Of a DNA stretch of 48,973 nucleotides, positions 19,401 to 25,753 are shown piece after piece; within the stretch, counting starts at the first letter, position 1; every line of letters begins with the position of its first letter. The DNA lies in the NCBI GenBank assembly GCA_036788835.1, contig DAIQMR010000018.1:1-48973 (forward strand), written 5' to 3'. A program made the translations under genes and the position numbers. This DNA comes from JALCSJ01 sp036788835. Its GTDB lineage: Bacteria; Bacillota; Negativicutes; Acidaminococcales; Acidaminococcaceae. The notes beneath the pieces were generated by a model. It made no database searches. It saw only the letters and a list, made by a program, of their open reading frames with translations, and was not told where the DNA came from.

Positions 19401-19668
19401 ACATGAAAACATACTTAATGTCTGCCGTGTCGTCAAGTTCTGATTTTATGCCCTTAATCTGACTAAGCACACTTTCCCAGTCGAGAGAATAGGAACTGAT
19501 AAACAGCACCTGCTTAGAGGCAGACTGAGCCACCGGCTGACCAAGAGTGAAAATAAATATGAAAAAAGACAATACAAAGAGAACTGTGACAACTCTATGC
19601 CAGTTCTTGATGTATTGCCTTAATGTTTTATGTGCCCGGTAAGTTACGTCCCCAAACTTATTCATCAT
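16477..19668 (-). CDS. Hybrid histidine kinase with extracytoplasmic binding-protein-like sensor
   Basis: 1063 residues. A membrane helix (about 27-48) exports a sensor region (about 50-345) that resembles the ABC_sub_bind solute-binding family: it opens with VLFISSYSLDWESV and contains KCDLVIAGDDLALEF. A second membrane helix (about 365-388) leads to a PAS-like region with FYWEYYPQ, HisKA with His695 in SHEIRTPMN, HATPase with KDNGIGM and TGLGMSI, and a receiver with Asp991 in LMDVRMP. It probably binds a small solute directly. It is a paralogue of the kinase at 2710-4878, which lacks the sensor region. No dedicated response regulator is adjacent. GAGGGG precedes the start; two consecutive ATGs make the exact codon uncertain by one. 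Confidence 0.9.
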   Translation of the reverse strand: MMNKFGDVTYRAHKTLRQYIKNWHRVVTVLFVLSFFIFIFTLGQPVAQSASKQVLFISSYSLDWESVLSQIKGIKSELDDTADIKYVFMYGKELPAEVAKERAGANVEAVFKVIPKCDLVIAGDDLALEFVLENRQKYFKNMPVVFEGINSEATALRAAREPGVTGVVESYDFKNTIKAAMHLYPQATEVIGISDSTIAGLGSNQQLLACRSIFPNMKFGILDTSVYTEEKLAAKIASFDKKTILLYLMFTNDKDGNHYNHREGIRFVTRYAKIPLFKADELGLKDGILGGKLLSFQLMGKQTGHIAGEILKGKKPNSIPVETVPTKFIFDKSVLEKFHLSDRELPEGSEVINPTPTFYETNKKELQPVLVAVGVLLLVMFLMILDSLRLRRLYHKLSKTQNDLEFAEKSLLAAVKDTNIFYWEYYPQSSMAMEGSPSKKFMGVYGKITNYPQAWLDLHIIYDADVPEFLRIHNEILAGADSSSCELRTFQDGKYVWEHIRYTVIQKDDNGKALRVIGTAVGIQREKDLEQRYNEQLNTKKVLVARAKGYCKLDVTSNKVLEVSHVAPDCKPEDFSTGDSLLLEMRARVAADSNDGELQILSSCAGLREAFRQGNTHYEFEVLYAFTTGDKTWANAISDLLENPSTGHLEAYISLLDIQKVKQTEFRYKVHLEDALAKAEKASSAKGDFLSMMSHEIRTPMNVITGFTDLALDECKDKNIGEYLKKIKFSNALLLGLINDILDMSKLENSKLDLHYETVDADEFIGRLNELIKPQLQAKNISFVVRDIGEKGLFLKLDRIRCQQIFMNLFSNATKFTNENGRVELFMDTEKIAPDAVQVTIKVKDNGIGMSPEFLKKIFLPFEQENDARVSQYTGTGLGMSITKRLVKLMNGSISVESVKNVGTEFTVVLPLAIGKAEDVKQEGLVAQDFDKTKLSGVRVLVAEDQPINVEIVRKLLEKEKLVVEVSQNGKECLDKFRTKPAGYYGAILMDVRMPVMNGLDATREIRSLNRADAKTIPIIAMTANAFVSDQAETKAAGMNAHLAKPINPQEMYSILAHFICTI

Positions 19669-19697
19669 AACCCCTCAATGTATCTTAACCGATTGAT

Positions 19698-20921
19698 TTA
19701 TTTACTTATGCCTTTATTATACCTTTTATATTGTCCATGTTCAATGGGTTTCCAATTTTTTACAGGACAAAACAAGGAATAAACTGCGATTAAGGAAAAG
19801 AGGATACAATAAATTCCGCTGGTGAAAATAGCGATCAGCAATCTATTTAGGTTAAATGTACTGTATTTAATAACGGCGTAGCTAACCCCTACACTTAGCA
19901 TATACAAGAAACTCCACCAGATTATATCTATCAGCCCAAAAGGATTTACACCATGGGCAGCATTATAGAATAACCAGCAGAAATTTAATAGGAGATAAAA
20001 GCCAAACATTACCGCCAAGAAAATCGGAATGAAATTATCAATAAGTTTTAAATTCGGATGAGTGCGAAAATGTTCCCACCAGATTTTCCGAAATTTAACG
20101 GCAATCTGGTAGTTCCCCGTACACCAGCGACGTACCTGTGAAATCATAATGGAAAGTTTCGTTGGCTGCTCGTCATAAAATACGGCATTTTCCCAATAAA
20201 CCGCAAAAACACCTTTAAGATTCTGGCTCATGGAAAACTCAATGTCTTCTGTAATACTGGTGGTACTCCAGCCTTCCTTGCCCAGCAAACTATCCTGAAA
20301 AGCGAATCCCGTGCCGGAAATAATAGCAGCTAAGCCCAGATTGGAACGAGGCCTGCAATATAGGTAGTCCACTGTCTGCCAATAAATAGTGTACCAACCG
20401 CTAATAAGAGAACTGTAAGGATTCAAAGATTTTCTGTTACCCATAACCAAACGAGCGCCGGTACAGAAACATTTATTAATTTCTTCGATGAAATTAGGTG
20501 TAACCAGATTGTCTGCGTCAAAAACTATATAACTGTCATATTTATTTCCTGTTTCTCGGCGTATTAATTCTATACCCCAATGAAGCACTGCCCCTTTACC
20601 GGTTCTCTCTCCGTCCTTTCTTTCCCATACTCTTACTTGGGAAAATCTTCTGCCGATGGCTGCGGTATTATCTGTGCAATGGTCTGCCAACAGGAAAACA
20701 TGGTAACTGTCTTGAGCATAGGTCTGCTCTGCTAAACTTTTTAGCAGGTTCCCTATTACATTCTCTTCATTATGAGCGCAGACAATAATAGCAAAGCAAT
20801 GCTGCTTTGCTATTATTTTAGGCTTTTTCCGGCCTGCCAGCAAACCCAGTCCTATGGTTCCTGCTGCCCAGAAAAAAGCTGCCAGTAATAAAATTTGAAT
20901 TATCATTGTTAAGAAAATCAT
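19698..20921 (-). CDS. Family 2 glycosyltransferase, membrane-bound, probably processive
   Basis: 407 residues. N-terminal helix (about 4-28), GT-A domain with CAHNEEN (48-54), metal-binding DAD at 135-137, TED at 224-226 and the QVRRW motif at 262-266, then three C-terminal helices. The D, D, D, QxxRW set is that of processive synthases such as poly-N-acetylglucosamine (PgaC/IcaA), hyaluronan and cellulose synthases, so it likely extends a beta-linked sugar chain at the inner membrane. No deacetylase or export partner is next to it, so the polymer is unknown. Upstream is the membrane protein at the end of the folate block (17 bases); downstream is the solute-sensing kinase. Confidence 0.85.
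   Translation of the reverse strand: MIFLTMIIQILLLAAFFWAAGTIGLGLLAGRKKPKIIAKQHCFAIIVCAHNEENVIGNLLKSLAEQTYAQDSYHVFLLADHCTDNTAAIGRRFSQVRVWERKDGERTGKGAVLHWGIELIRRETGNKYDSYIVFDADNLVTPNFIEEINKCFCTGARLVMGNRKSLNPYSSLISGWYTIYWQTVDYLYCRPRSNLGLAAIISGTGFAFQDSLLGKEGWSTTSITEDIEFSMSQNLKGVFAVYWENAVFYDEQPTKLSIMISQVRRWCTGNYQIAVKFRKIWWEHFRTHPNLKLIDNFIPIFLAVMFGFYLLLNFCWLFYNAAHGVNPFGLIDIIWWSFLYMLSVGVSYAVIKYSTFNLNRLLIAIFTSGIYCILFSLIAVYSLFCPVKNWKPIEHGQYKRYNKGISK
19716..19744 (-). promoter_or_regulatory. Promoter of the solute-sensing kinase gene
   Basis: Minus strand TTGAAC (19739-19744), 17 bases, TATAAT (19716-19721), located within the last codons of the glycosyltransferase gene and about 50 bases before the kinase ATG. 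Confidence 0.65.
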
Positions 20922-20937
20922 GCCAATCCAACCTTAG

Positions 20938-21687
20938 TTAAATTCTAATAAGTATTAATAAAACAAGGGAAAGAATACCCATAACATACATTATAATATC
21001 CTGATTAAATTCCGGCGGCAATAAAACTGTGAAACCCAATCCTATAAATGCTCCTGTCAAGGTGAGTCTAAGCAGTGCCGTAGACAACCTTCTGGTAGCA
21101 GTTTTCGTATCTCTGACCAAAAGCCACAGTTCGTGGCTAGTTCCTTCCAAGAAACGCAAGGAAAAGAATTTATATATGAGAGTCCCGCCTACAACAGAAA
21201 ATACCAAGCTGTTGATTAAGATAACAGGAAACACTTTCGTATAAGGAGCAATAGCCAGCCTGTCTGTAAGCAAAGGAATAACCATAGCCTGAGGAACCGC
21301 AGCTAAAATAGCCAGCAGCACGAACATGATAAGGGTCCTGGTTGATTCTAAAATAATTACCGGTTCCCTATCGCTTTTCATACCCTGCCAAACCCGAAAA
21401 GGAATATAGGCAGCCCCGTAGGCACCTAAAAAAGCCCCGAAACTAACAAATGACAAATTGTTGGCGAAAGCATCAGCAAAAAGCACTCCTATACCACAGG
21501 CAAAAGCCCCTATATTCCCAAATAAAAGTCCATACACAATGGGCAAAGCATCCATAATACGATAACCGGTAACCCCCGGAATTATTACCAGCTTGGTAGA
21601 AATCCCCGCCAGCACCGCATAAATAACCGTTAGCAGAGCCCCCATTTTTAATTTTAAGCCTATATTTCCCATGTTATCTTCTGCCAT
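20938..21687 (-). CDS. Integral membrane protein, ECF S-component/QueT-like
   Basis: About 249 residues with roughly seven hydrophobic helices; very few charged residues except a basic loop near HELWLLVRDTKTATRRL. The first half (VIYAVLAG, RIMDALPIVYGLLFG, GVLFADAFANNLSF) recalls substrate-binding S components of ECF vitamin transporters, especially the QueT family, but I am not certain. The frame is open upstream to 21798 inside folK; ATG 21687 is chosen because it falls after the folK stop and just before the first helix. The ribosome site is weak. Its place directly after folK suggests transport of a folate or pterin-related compound, as inference only. Confidence 0.6.
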   Translation of the reverse strand: MAEDNMGNIGLKLKMGALLTVIYAVLAGISTKLVIIPGVTGYRIMDALPIVYGLLFGNIGAFACGIGVLFADAFANNLSFVSFGAFLGAYGAAYIPFRVWQGMKSDREPVIILESTRTLIMFVLLAILAAVPQAMVIPLLTDRLAIAPYTKVFPVILINSLVFSVVGGTLIYKFFSLRFLEGTSHELWLLVRDTKTATRRLSTALLRLTLTGAFIGLGFTVLLPPEFNQDIIMYVMGILSLVLLILIRI

Positions 21688-21713
21688 CTGATAGCCAGCT
21701 TTCTTTTTATAAT

Positions 21714-22178
21714 TTATTTTTTGTCTCGCAATTCCTGCAGCAAAACATCCATTGTCTTTCCCAAAACCGGATGGACCAGCCTCCCGGCAATTTCGCACAA
21801 AGGCTCCAAAACAAATAACCTGTTCTGTAAATCAGGATGAGGCAAAATTAATTCCGGCGTATTAAGAACAACATCCCCAAAGAACAAAATATCCAAGTCA
21901 ATGTTGCGTTCTCCCCAATGTCTGATTCTCTGCCGGCCCATGGTTTGCTCTACCTTGAGCAAAGTAGTCAGCAAAGTCTGAGGCGTACCTGCCCACTCAA
22001 CCTTAATGGCTCCGTTGAGAAAATCAGGCTGGTCTGTAACACCGTAAGGTTTGGTTTCGTATAGAGAGGATTTCCTCAATATTTTCACTCGTGCCCCTTG
22101 AAGCAGAGCGAGAGCCTGTGCAATATTTTTCTGTCTGTCTCCCATGTTGCTGCCCAAGGCAATATAAACCACTGACAT
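21714..22178 (-). CDS. folK: 6-hydroxymethyl-7,8-dihydropterin pyrophosphokinase FolK
   Basis: Activates 6-hydroxymethyl-dihydropterin with ATP so that FolP can join it to pABA. 154 residues, normal for HPPK. ALGSNMGDRQKN at the N-terminus and the signature RHWGERNIDLDILFF with metal-binding aspartates are intact. Its start overlaps the folP stop by one base. A separate protein, not fused to FolB as in some species; no folB occurs in the block. Confidence 0.96.
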   Translation of the reverse strand: MSVVYIALGSNMGDRQKNIAQALALLQGARVKILRKSSLYETKPYGVTDQPDFLNGAIKVEWAGTPQTLLTTLLKVEQTMGRQRIRHWGERNIDLDILFFGDVVLNTPELILPHPDLQNRLFVLEPLCEIAGRLVHPVLGKTMDVLLQELRDKK

Positions 22179-23359
22179 TATATCATAGCCTCCAGCATAC
22201 GGATAGTGCGAAAGTTCTCTTGCACATCATGAACCCTGACAATCTTCACCCCGAAAAAAACTGCTCTGCAGCTAGCCGCCAAAGTGCCTTCCAGCCTTTC
22301 TTCCGCCGGCAGCCCCCCCAGAACCTCCCCTATGGTTTTCTTCCGGGAAGTGCCCAGAAGGACAGGCACCCCATAGCAGGTAAAGGCCCCCAACTGACGG
22401 AGCAGTTCAAGATTTTCCGGTGTCTTTTTGGCAAAGCCAATCCCTGGGTCAAGAATGATTTTATCATTGGCCAGACCTGCTTCATGGCAAAACGCCATTC
22501 TTTCCTGTAAATAACAGGCTACCTGGTCCACTACATTAGCATATTCCGTATCTTCTCCCATGGTCTGAGGGGTACCACGCATATGCATGAGAATAATGGG
22601 AGCCTTGGTTTCTGCGGCCAAGGGTACCATGGCAGCATCTCCCTCTCCTGCAGAAATATCGTTAATAATATCTGCCCCTGCTAAGAGAGCTTCCCGGGCG
22701 GTTCTGCTATTTCTGGTATCAATAGAAACGACCGCATCAGGAAAAGCTTTTTTTAGACCGGTAATAACCGGCACCACCCGATGGATTTCTTCTTCCCAAG
22801 GAACAGCGGAAGAACCGGGACGGGTAGACTCCCCTCCTATATCCAGAATATCTGCTCCCTCTTTTAGCATGGCTTCTGCCCTTGCCAAAACATCCTGGCC
22901 GGGTTTCACTCTTGATTCTGCATAAAAGGAATCCGGTGTCACATTTAATATACCCATAATTTTGGTTTTTTCGTAGGTTAGCCGGCGACCGTCCGCCAAC
23001 AATGTAGAAAGCTTACCCATTTCTATATAATTGCTAAGCTCCTGCGCAATCACATCCAGGCCAAACCAGCCCTTCATAAGCTGCAGTTTTGCTGCCAGCT
23101 TCCTATACTGAGCCCTTGTACCCAAAAGAATAATATCAACGTACGTTTCCCTGCAGGCAATGGCTCCCGGTTCATTGGCACAATCCCCGCCCAAAGACAG
23201 CATTTCCTGTTTAATAATATTAGCACCCGGTGATCTTACCCGGAAGAATTTCAAAGGTTCAATAGTACTTTTGTCATTCATAAGCTTAACAGCTACTTCT
23301 GCGATTCCCAGCTTAAACATTTCGCCGGAGCAATGCTCCATGTCTATTTTTCTATACAT
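22178..23359 (-). CDS. folP: Dihydropteroate synthase FolP with an N-terminal extension
   Basis: Joins activated hydroxymethyl-dihydropterin to p-aminobenzoate; target of sulfonamides. 393 residues against about 270-280 for common DHPS. Catalytic motifs: ILNVTPDSF (137-145), DIGGESTRPG, SIDTRN, HMRG and DPGIGFAK. Residues 1-125 form an added domain without an obvious catalytic motif (Lys/Leu-rich, with ANEPGAIACRETYVDIILLG); similar longer DHPS proteins occur in other clostridia-related bacteria. Start ATG 23359 has AAGGGA six bases upstream, overlapping the end of folE2. Fourth gene of the tightly spaced folate set. Confidence 0.94.
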   Translation of the reverse strand: MYRKIDMEHCSGEMFKLGIAEVAVKLMNDKSTIEPLKFFRVRSPGANIIKQEMLSLGGDCANEPGAIACRETYVDIILLGTRAQYRKLAAKLQLMKGWFGLDVIAQELSNYIEMGKLSTLLADGRRLTYEKTKIMGILNVTPDSFYAESRVKPGQDVLARAEAMLKEGADILDIGGESTRPGSSAVPWEEEIHRVVPVITGLKKAFPDAVVSIDTRNSRTAREALLAGADIINDISAGEGDAAMVPLAAETKAPIILMHMRGTPQTMGEDTEYANVVDQVACYLQERMAFCHEAGLANDKIILDPGIGFAKKTPENLELLRQLGAFTCYGVPVLLGTSRKKTIGEVLGGLPAEERLEGTLAASCRAVFFGVKIVRVHDVQENFRTIRMLEAMI

Positions 23360-23361
23360 GA

Positions 23362-24126
23362 TTAGTCCCTTTCTATACAGGCGAAAGCATTGTGGTTATG
23401 AATACTTTCCATACTTTCTACAGTAACCCGGTACCAACCAATCCTTTCATCTTCAGCCATAACCATGGCTATCTCCCTTACTGCATCTTCTACGAATCTT
23501 GGTGTGGCATAGGCTTGTTCCGTGACAAATTTCTCATCAGGTCTTTTCAATAAGGAATAAATAGGTGCCGAGGCACCATGCTCTGCCATTTCGGCCAATT
23601 CCTCTATCCAGACCATGCGGGCATTTTTAGTTTCCAGTCTTGCTATGGCTCTCTGGTTGTGAGCCCCGTTGCTGCTGATTTCTTTTGAACAAGGGCAGAG
23701 GGTATGAATAGGTACTTCTACGCAAACGTATAAAGAGAACTTGTCTGCCTTTTCTGCCCTATAGTGGCAGTGTAAATCCAATAAAGCTTTCTCCCCGGAA
23801 ACCGGGGCCGTCTTTTCAATAAAATAAGGAAATTCCATGTCCACCATGGCTTTTTGTGCCTGAAGCTTCTCTTTGAGATTATCTAAGATGCTCTCCAACC
23901 CTGCAGGATGGATGATTCCCAGTTTGCTCAAAGCTGCCACGAAACGGCTCATGTGCGTGCCACGCACATTTTGGGGCAAGTCTACGGCCATGGTGAAATC
24001 AGCCACGGTGTGCTGTTCTCCCTTGGCTCTGTCCTTGACCACAATAGGCCATTTCAGCTTTTTGATTCCCACATGTTTCAAGGGCATTTGCCGATAATCC
24101 GCCTGTCCCTGGACATCCTTTAACAT
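23362..24126 (-). CDS. folE2: GTP cyclohydrolase FolE2 (type IB)
   Basis: First step of folate synthesis, GTP to 7,8-dihydroneopterin triphosphate. 254 residues, COG1469 family, unrelated in sequence to FolE and able to work with metals other than zinc. DVQGQADYRQMPL and KHVGIKKLKWPI mark the family N-terminus; the active-site region CPCSKEIS has Cys144 and Cys146, followed by AHNQRA. Three bases separate it from the PTPS-like gene upstream and two from folP downstream. Confidence 0.95.
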   Translation of the reverse strand: MLKDVQGQADYRQMPLKHVGIKKLKWPIVVKDRAKGEQHTVADFTMAVDLPQNVRGTHMSRFVAALSKLGIIHPAGLESILDNLKEKLQAQKAMVDMEFPYFIEKTAPVSGEKALLDLHCHYRAEKADKFSLYVCVEVPIHTLCPCSKEISSNGAHNQRAIARLETKNARMVWIEELAEMAEHGASAPIYSLLKRPDEKFVTEQAYATPRFVEDAVREIAMVMAEDERIGWYRVTVESMESIHNHNAFACIERD

Positions 24127-24129
24127 TTT

Positions 24130-24483
24130 TTACCCCCTGTAAATAATACCGCTGGTTCTGGTTTCCCAAACCTGGACTTCAGACAATTTATAATTTGCCT
24201 CTTCCAGCTTGTTCACTAGCTGCTGCCAAACCCAGATGGCTATATTTTCTGCAGTGGGTTGAGGCAATATATCATTGAGACAGCTGTGGTCTAATTGTGC
24301 AAGGACATTATCCCGGACTGTTTTTTTCAACAAAAGAAAATCTATAACCATACCCTCTTGATCCGGTATCCCTTCTACCTGAACCACCAGCTTATAGGTA
24401 TGACCGTGGAGACGCTCGCACTTCCCATGGTAATGGGGCAGGAAATGAGCTGCATCAAATTCGAATTCTTTAAGGCAAATCAT
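24130..24483 (-). CDS. 6-pyruvoyltetrahydropterin synthase homologue, PTPS-III type (FolB replacement)
   Basis: 117 residues, T-fold pterin enzyme. Zinc ligands are His13 (AAHF) and His26/His28 (HGH). The active site reads Cys22-Glu23-Arg-Leu-His-Gly-His: a glutamate directly accompanies the catalytic cysteine. Established work (Pribat and colleagues, 2009) showed that PTPS paralogues with Glu replacing or accompanying this Cys (PTPS-III) turn dihydroneopterin triphosphate into 6-hydroxymethyl-dihydropterin and replace FolB. Here the gene lies between trmL and folE2-folP-folK with no folB, so this role is more likely than QueD. Automatic annotation would probably say QueD. GGAGGG six bases before the ATG; the start overlaps trmL by four bases. 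Confidence 0.85.
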   Translation of the reverse strand: MICLKEFEFDAAHFLPHYHGKCERLHGHTYKLVVQVEGIPDQEGMVIDFLLLKKTVRDNVLAQLDHSCLNDILPQPTAENIAIWVWQQLVNKLEEANYKLSEVQVWETRTSGIIYRG

Positions 24484-24947
24484 ATGGTTCCCTCCACTTT
24501 ATCGAAATCATTCTGACGTAAAGCTTCGTATAAAACAATGGCGGCGGAATTGGCTAGATTCAAACATCTGGCACTACTGAGCATAGGAATCCTAACACAG
24601 TCCTCAGGAAATTCTTCCAAAAATTTTCTGGGCAGGCCTGCTGTCTCCCTGCCGAAAATCAAGAGAGAGTCAGGACTGTATTTGACACGTGTATATGATT
24701 TGTGTCCATGACTTGTAAGCAAAAATTTAGGACTGGCGGGAAATTTCTCCAGAACTTCATAAACAGAATCATAATATTGCACATCAAGCAAATGCCAATA
24801 ATCCAATCCTGCCCGTTTTAAATATCTGTCATCTATGGTGAAACCCAGAGGACGCACCAGATGCAGATGGCAGCCTGTAGCGGCGCATAATCTGGCTATA
24901 TTTCCTGTATTACCCGGTATCTCCGGCTCCACTAAAACTATATGCAT
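24480..24947 (-). CDS. trmL: tRNA (cytidine(34)-2'-O)-methyltransferase TrmL
   Basis: SPOUT-class enzyme that 2'-O-methylates the wobble base of certain leucine tRNAs. 155 residues, standard. Motifs: PEIPGNTGNIARLCAATG (N-terminal), FGRETAGLP (motif 2) and the knot loop IPMLSSARCLNLANSAAIVLYE. The usual spelling of the last motif has RSLN; here it is RCLN. It overlaps the PTPS-III gene by four bases and begins 26 bases after the glucosaminidase stop. Confidence 0.93.
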   Translation of the reverse strand: MHIVLVEPEIPGNTGNIARLCAATGCHLHLVRPLGFTIDDRYLKRAGLDYWHLLDVQYYDSVYEVLEKFPASPKFLLTSHGHKSYTRVKYSPDSLLIFGRETAGLPRKFLEEFPEDCVRIPMLSSARCLNLANSAAIVLYEALRQNDFDKVEGTI

Positions 24948-24973
24948 TGCTTTTATCTCCTATCTGGTACTTG

Positions 24974-25753
24974 CTAAAAATCCGGCCCAGCCGTAATAAT
25001 ATTTCTCATTTCTTCATGGAGGGCAAGAATTTTCTCCCCATAATCCTTACCTGTTGCCCAGGCACCGTTCAGTTCACCCCATGTCTTGGTAAAACCGGTT
25101 TTGCATTTAGCATTATGCACCAATTCATACCTGGGGTCTATGATTATATTTCTAGGCTTTTCCAAGGTGGTATAGGCCATAAGATGTTGAATATGGGCTC
25201 TCACCCCAAGAGCAGGCGTAAGGAAATAAGACCCGCGCACTGTAGCACTGGTAGTCCCTAACCCGCAAAAATTATTCTGTTCTGGCACAACGGTTCCTCC
25301 AAAGGTAAAAAATCCCGTTTCCAAAAGAGCCTGACAAAAGGCCAGGTCCCACTTAATACCTTCTTTACCCGCTTCCCTATAATAATAGTTCACCAGCTCT
25401 TCCGGTGTGGTCTCCAAGGGTAAACGCGGATTGTACCATTTCAGAAAAGCCACCGCTTGCTGCCGGGTGGCTACAGCCTTCCCTTTAATAGTTATTGTAG
25501 CGTAATCTTCCGGCAAATGCCAAATATCGGACTTAGTCAAAAGCAGACCACTAATAATTTGCAAATTAGGATCACTGATAACTTTTCTGGCATTCCGTGT
25601 CTCTCTGCCTTTTTCCGTTTCCCATAGATTAATATGAGACCATTTATTGCCTCGCACCCTTATTGAGACAGCATCTTTAGGCCCTGCCAAAACTGCGGCG
25701 GGCATCAAAAGAAAACTCAAAGTCAGGAAACAGGAAATAAATGTGATTTTCAT
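24974..25753 (-). CDS. Secreted glucosaminidase-domain protein
   Basis: 259 residues with a signal peptide (MKITFISCFLTLSFLLM then AAVLAG, cleavage near 23). The C-terminal part is a mannosyl-glycoprotein endo-beta-N-acetylglucosaminidase-like domain (GH73/FlgJ type): WDLAFCQALLETGFFTFGG carries the likely catalytic Glu, followed by NNFCGLGTT and GVRAHIQHLMAY. It should hydrolyse peptidoglycan glycan strands in the periplasm. The middle segment (about 75-125) has no recognised domain. The start overlaps the symporter stop by one base, so the two are coupled. Confidence 0.82.
   Translation of the reverse strand: MKITFISCFLTLSFLLMPAAVLAGPKDAVSIRVRGNKWSHINLWETEKGRETRNARKVISDPNLQIISGLLLTKSDIWHLPEDYATITIKGKAVATRQQAVAFLKWYNPRLPLETTPEELVNYYYREAGKEGIKWDLAFCQALLETGFFTFGGTVVPEQNNFCGLGTTSATVRGSYFLTPALGVRAHIQHLMAYTTLEKPRNIIIDPRYELVHNAKCKTGFTKTWGELNGAWATGKDYGEKILALHEEMRNIITAGPDF

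Noticed and set aside
24130..24483. Plain QueD (queuosine pathway) assignment
   Set aside because: Cys-Glu active site and placement in a folB-less folate operon favour PTPS-III; no queC, queE or queF in the window. Not fully excluded.
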